From contig NZ_JAFICD010000002.1 of the NCBI RefSeq assembly GCF_017833525.1, forward strand, positions 1,054,001 to 1,118,000: 64,000 nt of DNA. The letters run 5' to 3'. The stretch comes from Duganella sp. 1411 (GTDB lineage: Bacteria; Pseudomonadota; Gammaproteobacteria; Burkholderiales; Burkholderiaceae_D). The translations under genes were made by a program, and so were the position numbers. The notes below the pieces were generated by a model. It did no database searches, was not told where the DNA came from, and saw nothing but the letters and a program-made list of their open reading frames with translations. Positions 58,515 to 64,000 of the stretch are shown in pieces (within the stretch, counting starts at the first letter, position 1; each line of letters begins with the position of its first letter).

Positions 58515-59624
58515 TTAGTTCGGTTTGGCCATGTAGCCGGTCACTTCAAGATCGAAGCCTGTCATCGACGGCATCTTGCGCGGGCTGGCCAGCAGCTGCA
58601 TCTTGCAGACGCCGACTTCCTTCAAAATTTGCGCGCCGATGCCGTAGCTGCGCAGGTCCATGCTGGCCGCGCGGCCCTTCGGTTTGGTCTCCGGCTTGTC
58701 GAGCGCCTGGAATTGCGCGAAGAACTGTTCGGCCGTCTCCTCGCAGTTGAGCAGCACGATCACGCCGCGCTCGGCGGCCTTGACCGCCGCCAGCGACGAC
58801 GACAGGTTCCACGAGTGCGTGGTCGCCTCCGATTCGAGGATGTCGAGGATCGATACCGGCTGGTGCACGCGCACCAGGGTTTCCTTGCTCTTTTCGATCT
58901 GGCCGTGCACCAGCGCCAGGTGCGCCGAGCCGCTCGGCTTGTCGCGGTAGGCGATCATGCGGAACTCGCCCTGCGCCGTCTTGAGCTGGCGCTCGCCGAT
59001 CTGCTCGACGAGCGACTCGTTGCGGCTGCGATAGTGGATCAGGTCGGCGATGGTGCCGATCTTCAGATTGTGTTCCCGGGCGAATTCCAGCAGATCGGGC
59101 AGGCGCGCCATGGTGCCGTCGTCCTTCATGATCTCGCAGATCACCGAGGCCGGCGTCAGGCCGGCCATCGCGGTCAGGTCGCAGCCGGCTTCGGTATGGC
59201 CGGCGCGCATCAGCACGCCGCCCTTTTGCGCCTTCAGCGGGAAGATGTGGCCCGGCTGGACGATGTCCGACGGCTGCGTGTCCTTGGCCACGGCCACCTG
59301 GATGGTCTTGGCGCGGTCGGCGGCCGAGATGCCGGTGGTCACGCCCTCGGCCGCCTCGATCGAGACGGTGAAGTTGGTGCCGAAGGCGGTGCCGTTGCGG
59401 GTCGACATCATCGACAGGTTCAACTGGTCGCAGCGCTCTTCGGTCAGGGTCAGGCAGACCAGGCCGCGCGCGTGCTTGACCATGAAATTGATGGCTTCCG
59501 GCGTGACGAAGTCCGCCGCGAGCACCAGATCGCCTTCGTTTTCCCGGTCTTCTTCATCGACCAGGATCACCATGCGGCCAGCGCGCAATTCGGCGACGAT
59601 TTCTTCGGTGCTGGAAATTGACAT
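58515..59624 (-). CDS. ribB: 3,4-dihydroxy-2-butanone 4-phosphate synthase fused to inactive GTP cyclohydrolase II domain
   Basis: A 369-residue fusion. Residues 1-210 are DHBP synthase with VILVDEEDRENEGDLVLAAD, MSTRNGTAFGTNFTVSIEA and MRAGHTEAGCDL, so this half should be active. The C-terminal part aligns with GTP cyclohydrolase II but lacks its zinc cysteines (C-x10-C-x-C): the region reads VRVHQPVSILDILESEATTH. This is the RibBX type known in proteobacteria; a separate active RibA is expected elsewhere. First gene of the ribBX-ribH-nusB unit. Confidence 0.94.
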   Translation of the reverse strand: MSISSTEEIVAELRAGRMVILVDEEDRENEGDLVLAADFVTPEAINFMVKHARGLVCLTLTEERCDQLNLSMMSTRNGTAFGTNFTVSIEAAEGVTTGISAADRAKTIQVAVAKDTQPSDIVQPGHIFPLKAQKGGVLMRAGHTEAGCDLTAMAGLTPASVICEIMKDDGTMARLPDLLEFAREHNLKIGTIADLIHYRSRNESLVEQIGERQLKTAQGEFRMIAYRDKPSGSAHLALVHGQIEKSKETLVRVHQPVSILDILESEATTHSWNLSSSLAAVKAAERGVIVLLNCEETAEQFFAQFQALDKPETKPKGRAASMDLRSYGIGAQILKEVGVCKMQLLASPRKMPSMTGFDLEVTGYMAKPN

Positions 59625-59833
59625 TTTTAATCCTTGGGAACTATGCGAGAACAGGCCGCTATTTTAAAGGATTTACGCCTTCCCTACCGTAAACAGCCGC
59701 TTTTATCCGCCAAACCACGGACTTTCCGTCCCACGACCTTTGCTTATTGCAAACATTACCTACCCGTAAGGCGGGCGCCGGCTCCGGGCGCCATGCCAAA
59801 GGTTAGAATCGGACACCAATCAACCAGGAGATC

Positions 59834-60637
59834 ATGCCGATGCGTCAAGCGACAACCCAAAACCCGGCGCCGGCGCCGGCGGCGAAACTGCTTGCCGCGT
59901 TGGCGTTCGGCGCCATGGCCGTTCCGCTGCACGCGCAGGAGGGGCCGCCGATCACCCCTTACCGTCCATCGGTGTCGAGCCCGGCGCAGTTGCCGGCGCC
60001 CGGCCAGCTGGAATTCGAAATCGGCGGCCTGAGCAGCAAATCGGACGACGACCGGCGCGCCAGCCTGCCCTACACCTTCAAACTGGCGTTCAACGAGCAA
60101 TGGGGCGTGGTGATCGGCGGCGAAGCCTACGTCTCATCACACGCCGACGGCAATCCGCGCCAGCGCGGTATCGGCGACACGACGCTGGAACTCAAACGCG
60201 CCTTCGCGGTCGACGACGCCAGCGCCTTCGGCCTGGAGTTGGGCGTGAAACTGCCGACCGCGAAAGACAGCATCGGCAGCGGCAGCAGCGACTACGTCCT
60301 CAACGGCATCTACAGCCGGGACATGGGCGTGGTCCACATGGACGCCAATCTGAACGCGACGCGGCTCGGCGCCTACGAGCCCGGCAGCGGGCGGGTTCAA
60401 AAAGGCTGGTCGGCGTCGTTCTCCGCGCCCGTGTCGGAGAAATGGGGCGTGACCACGGAACTGTCGGGCACGCATCGCAGCGGCCAGGACAACACCGCGC
60501 AATTGCTGGTGGCCGCCACCTACAGCCCGACCAAGCGCCTGACCATCGACTGGGGCGTGGCCAGGGGGCTCAATTCGGCATCGCCGGATTGGTCGCTGTT
60601 CAGCGGACTGGTGCTGCCGCTGGCCAAGCTCTGGTAG
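59834..60637 (+). CDS. Outer-membrane transporter-like protein (meta-pathway phenol degradation-like)
   Basis: A 267-residue exported protein with a signal ending MAVPLHAQE. Its mature part is a run of alternating beta strands typical of a small outer-membrane barrel: LEFEIGGLSSKSDDD, WGVVIGGEAYVSS, GIGDTTLELKRAF, KWGVTTELSGTHRSGQDN and DWGVARGLN. It ends in W. The layout fits the transporter family annotated from meta-cleavage clusters (MetA-like). AGGAGATC precedes the ATG. Substrate unknown. Confidence 0.75.
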   Translation: MPMRQATTQNPAPAPAAKLLAALAFGAMAVPLHAQEGPPITPYRPSVSSPAQLPAPGQLEFEIGGLSSKSDDDRRASLPYTFKLAFNEQWGVVIGGEAYVSSHADGNPRQRGIGDTTLELKRAFAVDDASAFGLELGVKLPTAKDSIGSGSSDYVLNGIYSRDMGVVHMDANLNATRLGAYEPGSGRVQKGWSASFSAPVSEKWGVTTELSGTHRSGQDNTAQLLVAATYSPTKRLTIDWGVARGLNSASPDWSLFSGLVLPLAKLW

Positions 60638-60640
60638 CCA

Positions 60641-60661
60641 TTTATTCCTGACAGGAATAAA
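60641..60661. promoter_or_regulatory. Perfect 21-bp palindrome
   Basis: TTTATTCCTG and CAGGAATAAA are perfect complements around a single central A, only 3 bp after the barrel-protein stop and 110 bp before the next start. The near-absence of a loop disfavours an RNA hairpin and fits a protein-binding dyad; there is no T run. Confidence 0.4.
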
Positions 60662-60771
60662 TCAAGCAACCTCCACGCTATAGGTGGGGGGCTGGGGTTA
60701 CAAGCATACTGTTTCCAACGGAGAGGGAAAACAAACCTTGATCTCCCGCATCGACGAAACAGGAGCTGAAA

Positions 60772-61560
60772 ATGAACGTGATTGGTTATGAAATTGGTGA
60801 AATCCACGCCGAAGCGGCTATGACATCGGATATCGTGCTGCCGCTTGGTCTGCCGTTCCAGAAACTCAACGATTACGTGGAGATCGAACGCCGCTCGATG
60901 GACACTTATCGCGGCATGAACCGCAAGTACACGCCGATTCAATACGACACCGTCACCGGCGGGCCGATTTGCGGCGGCCGCTACGTGTTCGACACGTGGG
61001 AAAACGTCCAGGATTACTTCCGCTGGACGCAGGACGAACTGGAATTCGAGCCGGGCGTGAAATTCTGGGACCGCGCCATGTTCCAGCAGGTCGACAAGCA
61101 CATCTGGAAAGTCATCGGCGCGCACGACTTCACCCACGTCGAAACCCACGGCGTGAACCGCTTCGAACGCTGGCACTACACCGCCGGCGCCGCCGACGCC
61201 AAGCGCATCCTGACCGAGGCGTGGCCGCACATCCGCGAAAAGGCGATGCAAGCCGGCCTCGGTAGCGTCTGGTTGCTGGACCAGCCGGACGAGAAGCAGA
61301 TCGCCATCATGACCTCCAACGCCAGCGCGCGCGAGGACAACGATGTCGAGGCCGCGCAGCGCGCCGTCGCCAAGCTGGCCGCCATGGCATCGCTCGGCGA
61401 ACTGCTACCGGCAAGCCTGGGCTTGACCACCGCCTTCAACCGCACCAGCATGGTGTTCTCGACCTGGCTGCCGCTGTCGCGTCAGAAAAAAGGCGCGCCG
61501 GCCATCAACCCGATGTCGCCGCCGCTGCCCTTCCCCGACGTGCCCGCGCAGGAAGTCTAG
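60772..61560 (+). CDS. Hypothetical cytoplasmic protein (262 aa)
   Basis: CAGGAGC precedes the ATG. The 262-residue protein has no signal or membrane segment. Notable segments are IERRSMDTYRGMNRKYTP, WENVQDYFRWTQDELEFEPG, WKVIGAHDFTHVETHGVNRFERW and VWLLDQPDEKQIAIMTSNAS. The WENVQDYFRW and SVWLLDQPDEKQ pattern hints at a ferredoxin-like alpha/beta barrel. I do not recognise a family. It converges on the LysR gene. Confidence 0.7.
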   Translation: MNVIGYEIGEIHAEAAMTSDIVLPLGLPFQKLNDYVEIERRSMDTYRGMNRKYTPIQYDTVTGGPICGGRYVFDTWENVQDYFRWTQDELEFEPGVKFWDRAMFQQVDKHIWKVIGAHDFTHVETHGVNRFERWHYTAGAADAKRILTEAWPHIREKAMQAGLGSVWLLDQPDEKQIAIMTSNASAREDNDVEAAQRAVAKLAAMASLGELLPASLGLTTAFNRTSMVFSTWLPLSRQKKGAPAINPMSPPLPFPDVPAQEV

Positions 61561-61570
61561 CCGTTGGCCC

Positions 61571-62482
61571 TCAGGCTCCCAACTTGTCCATCAAAAAATC
61601 GATGAACACGCGGAGCCTGGCCGGCTGCACCGGGGTTCTCGGGAAAATCAGATAAAACGGCCGGGTCGCGCCGCCGTATTCCTGCAGCAACTCCACCAGG
61701 CGTCCGGCCTTCAGGTCGTCCTCGACGGCGAATCGATACATCTGGTAAACGCCGGCGCCGCCGCGCGCCAACGCCAGACCGCCGAGGTATTCCTCCTCGC
61801 AAACGATATCGCCGGCCACCTCGTATTCCCTGACGACGCCGTCCTCCACATAGCTCCACAGTGAGTTCTTGCCCGTCCGCGGCAGCAGGAACTGGATGCA
61901 CTGGTGATGGGCCAGATCGGCCGGCGTGCGCAGCGGTGGTGCGGCGCGCAAATATTCCGGCGACGCGACAATGACCAACTCCGCATCCTCGATTTTTCGC
62001 GCCACCATGCCGGAGTCGGCGGGCGTGTTGCCACGGATGGCGATGTCGAACTGCTCGCTCGTCAGGCTGACCGACTGATTGCTGATGTGAATGTTGATCT
62101 TGACCTGCGGATACAGCCGCCGAAACGCGGCGATCAGCGGCAGCACCCGCCAGTGTGCGTAAGGCGTCGGCAGGCTGAATCGCAGCCGGCCGGTCGGCAC
62201 CACCTGGGCGCCGGTCGCGCTTTGCTCCGCCTCCCGCAACAACGTCAGCGCGTTACGGCAACCGTCCACATAGCGCTCGCCGGCGTCGGTCAGCCGCATC
62301 TTCCTGGTCGAGCGCACGAATATCTGCAGGCCCAAGCGCTTTTCGAGGCGCATGACGGCTTTGCTGACCGCCGCCGGCGAGATACCGGCGGAATTGGCGG
62401 CCAAGGTAAAACTGCCCAGCTCCGCGACGCTTAACAGCAGCTCGATGCTGCCCAGCATGACGTCTTCAAACGCGCGTTGCAT
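61571..62482 (-). CDS. LysR-family transcriptional regulator
   Basis: A 303-residue regulator. The N-terminal winged HTH is at about 10-68 (LLLSVAELGSFTLAANSAGISPAAVSKAVMRLEKRLG). The effector domain follows (GRLRFSLPTPYAHWRVLPLIAAF, VSLTSEQFDIAIRG, HHQCIQFLLPRTGKNS) and it ends with the usual RLRVFIDFL. It lies 12 bp after ribE in the same direction. Unlike many LysR genes it is not divergent from an obvious target. Confidence 0.9.
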   Translation of the reverse strand: MQRAFEDVMLGSIELLLSVAELGSFTLAANSAGISPAAVSKAVMRLEKRLGLQIFVRSTRKMRLTDAGERYVDGCRNALTLLREAEQSATGAQVVPTGRLRFSLPTPYAHWRVLPLIAAFRRLYPQVKINIHISNQSVSLTSEQFDIAIRGNTPADSGMVARKIEDAELVIVASPEYLRAAPPLRTPADLAHHQCIQFLLPRTGKNSLWSYVEDGVVREYEVAGDIVCEEEYLGGLALARGGAGVYQMYRFAVEDDLKAGRLVELLQEYGGATRPFYLIFPRTPVQPARLRVFIDFLMDKLGA

Positions 62483-62494
62483 GGCAGCGGCAGC

Positions 62495-63133
62495 TTAAGG
62501 CATCGACGCCGCGCCCACCGAAACCATGCGCTCGACATAGCGGGCGATCAGGTCGATTTCCAGATTGACTTGCTTGCCCACGCTCAGGTGCTTCAAGGTC
62601 GTCACGGCGATGGTGTGCGGAATCAGGTTGATCGAGAACTGGCACACCAGGTCGGCGCCGGTGCCGATGTCGGTCACGCGGTTGACCGTCAGCGACACGC
62701 CGTTGACGACGATCGAGCCTTTGAAGGCCAGGAACTTGGCCAGGTGGTGCGGCGCCTCGACGACCAGCTCCCACGACTCGCCCACCGCCTCGAACTTGCG
62801 CACCACGCCCAGGCCGTCGACGTGGCCGGTCACCAGGTGGCCGCCAAGACGTTCGCTCAAGGTCACGGCTTTTTCCAGATTTACTTCGGTCAGGGTGTCG
62901 AGGCCGACGGTGCAGTTGAGGCTTTCGCGCGAGACGTCCACGCTGAAGTTGGTGTCGGTCTTTTCGATCACGGTCATGCAGGCGCCGTTGAGGGCGATCG
63001 AATCGCCCAGCGCGACGTCCGCCAGCGGCAAGCCGCCGGCGTTGACGTTGAGGCGCACGCCCGCGAACGAGCCGCCTTCCAAAGGTTTGACCGATTCAAT
63101 TTTGCCGACAGCGGCGACGATTCCAGTAAACAT
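62495..63133 (-). CDS. ribE: Riboflavin synthase, alpha chain
   Basis: A 212-residue enzyme made of two similar barrels. It begins MFTGIVAAVGKIESV, the family start. LGDSIALNGACMTV and the matching KGSIVVNGVSLTVNRV occur in the two halves, and GHLVTGHVDGLG between them. It dismutates two lumazine molecules into riboflavin and a recycled pyrimidine. It lies 12 bp after ribD. Confidence 0.97.
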   Translation of the reverse strand: MFTGIVAAVGKIESVKPLEGGSFAGVRLNVNAGGLPLADVALGDSIALNGACMTVIEKTDTNFSVDVSRESLNCTVGLDTLTEVNLEKAVTLSERLGGHLVTGHVDGLGVVRKFEAVGESWELVVEAPHHLAKFLAFKGSIVVNGVSLTVNRVTDIGTGADLVCQFSINLIPHTIAVTTLKHLSVGKQVNLEIDLIARYVERMVSVGAASMP

Positions 63134-63145
63134 GTGAGTGCAATC

Positions 63146-64000
63146 TTAAAGATGGGTGAATCTTGCAAGGATACGCAAATCGGCGCCGATCTGCTTAACC
63201 TCGTGAAATTTCAGGCGGCGCTGCAGCGACAAATCGGTCAGCGCCGGCAACGCGAACATGCCCTGGGCGTCGCCGATCAAGCTTGGCGCCAGGTACAGCA
63301 GCAGCTCGTCGACGCAGCCCTCGCGGATCAGCGAGCCGTTGAGCTTGCCGCCCGCCTCGACGTGCAGCTCGTTGATCTGGCGCCGGCCCAGCTCGCGCAT
63401 CAGCTCCGGCAGGTCCACCTTGCCGGCGGCGTTGGGCAGCAGGATGACTTCGGCGCCGGCCTCGCGCAGTGCCGCCTCCTTGTCCGGATCGGCGACCGCC
63501 GCCACGATCCACGTGCCGCCGCCTTCCAATATCTTGGCGTCCAGGCTGATCTCAAGCTTGCTGTCGACCACGATGCGGCGCGGCTGGCGCGGCGTCTCGA
63601 CCGCCCGCACCGTCAGCTGCGGATCGTCGGCCTTGACGGTGCCGATCCCGGTCAGGATGGCACAGGCGCGCGCGCGCCAGGCGTGACCGTCGGCGCGCGC
63701 CTCCGGCCCGGTGATCCACTGGCTAGTGCCGTTGTGCAGCGCCGTCATGCCGTCCAGGCTGGCGGCGGTCTTCATACGAACCCACGGCAGGCCGCGCGTC
63801 ATGCGCGAGAAGAAACCGATGTTCAATTCATAAGCTTGCTCGGCGAGCAGGCCGGTGCTGGTCTCGATGCCGGCCGCGCGCAGCTTGGCCAGGCCCTGCC
63901 CGGCGACCAGTGGATTGGGGTCCTCCATGGCCGCCACCACGCGGCCGAGGCCGGCGTGCACGAGCGCGTCCGAGCATGGCGGCGTTCGGCCGAAGTGGTT
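63146..64000 (-). CDS. ribD: Bifunctional deaminase/reductase RibD, C-terminal part
   Basis: A partial gene running off the right edge. The first visible codons read NHFGRTPPCSDALVHAGLG, the end of the deaminase zinc site (PCNHFGRTPPC). The reductase domain follows, with WVRMKTAASLDGMTALHNG, SQWITGPEARADGHAWRA, GIGTVKADDPQLTVR and NELHVEAGGKLNGSLI. RibD carries out two consecutive steps before RibH. Upstream of ribE in one unit. Confidence 0.95.
   Translation of the reverse strand, partial: NHFGRTPPCSDALVHAGLGRVVAAMEDPNPLVAGQGLAKLRAAGIETSTGLLAEQAYELNIGFFSRMTRGLPWVRMKTAASLDGMTALHNGTSQWITGPEARADGHAWRARACAILTGIGTVKADDPQLTVRAVETPRQPRRIVVDSKLEISLDAKILEGGGTWIVAAVADPDKEAALREAGAEVILLPNAAGKVDLPELMRELGRRQINELHVEAGGKLNGSLIREGCVDELLLYLAPSLIGDAQGMFALPALTDLSLQRRLKFHEVKQIGADLRILARFTHL

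Noticed and set aside
59625..59833. FMN riboswitch upstream of ribBX
   Set aside because: The conserved RFN-element blocks were not seen in the gap; only ordinary AT-richer sequence.

Overview
This is high-GC, gene-dense chromosome that fits an Oxalobacteraceae-type betaproteobacterium (Massilia/Duganella/Janthinobacterium-like). The reasons are the dnaX-ybaB-recR order with the 4.5S RNA gene beside dnaX, a RibB fused to a degenerate GTP-cyclohydrolase-II domain, PEP-CTERM proteins, many GGDEF/EAL proteins and several TonB-dependent receptors. The genus is an inference from gene content and composition. No rRNA genes and no CRISPR array were seen.

Layout. 1-4.3 kb: end of an alpha-carbonic anhydrase, an aminotransferase, a GFA-type zinc protein and a phospholipase-D-like protein. 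4.35-15.7 kb: a scavenging locus with two TonB-dependent receptors, a secreted phytase-like esterase, a GntR/UTRA regulator, an AzgA-type purine permease, a PfkB sugar/nucleoside kinase, a TrpF-like TIM-barrel protein and an exported nucleoside hydrolase. Four copies of one 16-bp operator (AGTGGTNCGTACCACT) lie in the two divergent promoter regions, which makes this look like one GntR-controlled regulon. 15.7-18 kb: a Fic remnant, a small membrane protein and a Pit phosphate transporter.

18-28.6 kb is a lower-GC accessory region. It is bounded on the right by an intact tRNA-Ser(UGA). A perfect 58-bp copy of that tRNA's 3' part lies at 21.2 kb, an attL/attR pair about 7.3 kb apart. Further tRNA-Ser 3' scraps, three related long palindromes and a tRNA-Leu(CAA) 3' fragment point to repeated integration, but no integrase gene remains here. 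Cargo includes an orphan Hcp followed by a LAS-type zinc peptidase and an exported, translationally overlapping candidate immunity protein. A second block holds a zinc-ribbon protein, an HEPN-like protein, a PD-(D/E)xK-like nuclease preceded by a 13-G tract, and an exported protein. An HNH-like protein, a DUF2971 protein and a frameshifted IS3-family transposase are also present.

28.8-47.8 kb: signalling and envelope genes. These are HDOD and PAS-GGDEF-EAL proteins, a NarL-type two-component system divergent from cstA-ybdD, a nitroreductase/acyltransferase pair, tandem PEP-CTERM paralogues, a GT1-like glycosyltransferase, and a hybrid kinase adjoining a REC-GGDEF-EAL protein. 47.9-64 kb: mostly housekeeping genes: CaiB-type CoA-transferase, recR, ybaB, dnaX, ffs, ubiD, a lytic transglycosylase with a long leader, nusB, ribH, ribBX, a LysR regulator, ribE and the 3' part of ribD. 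A short REP-like hairpin repeat recurs between genes at 28.7, 47.8, 56.5 and 57.9 kb.
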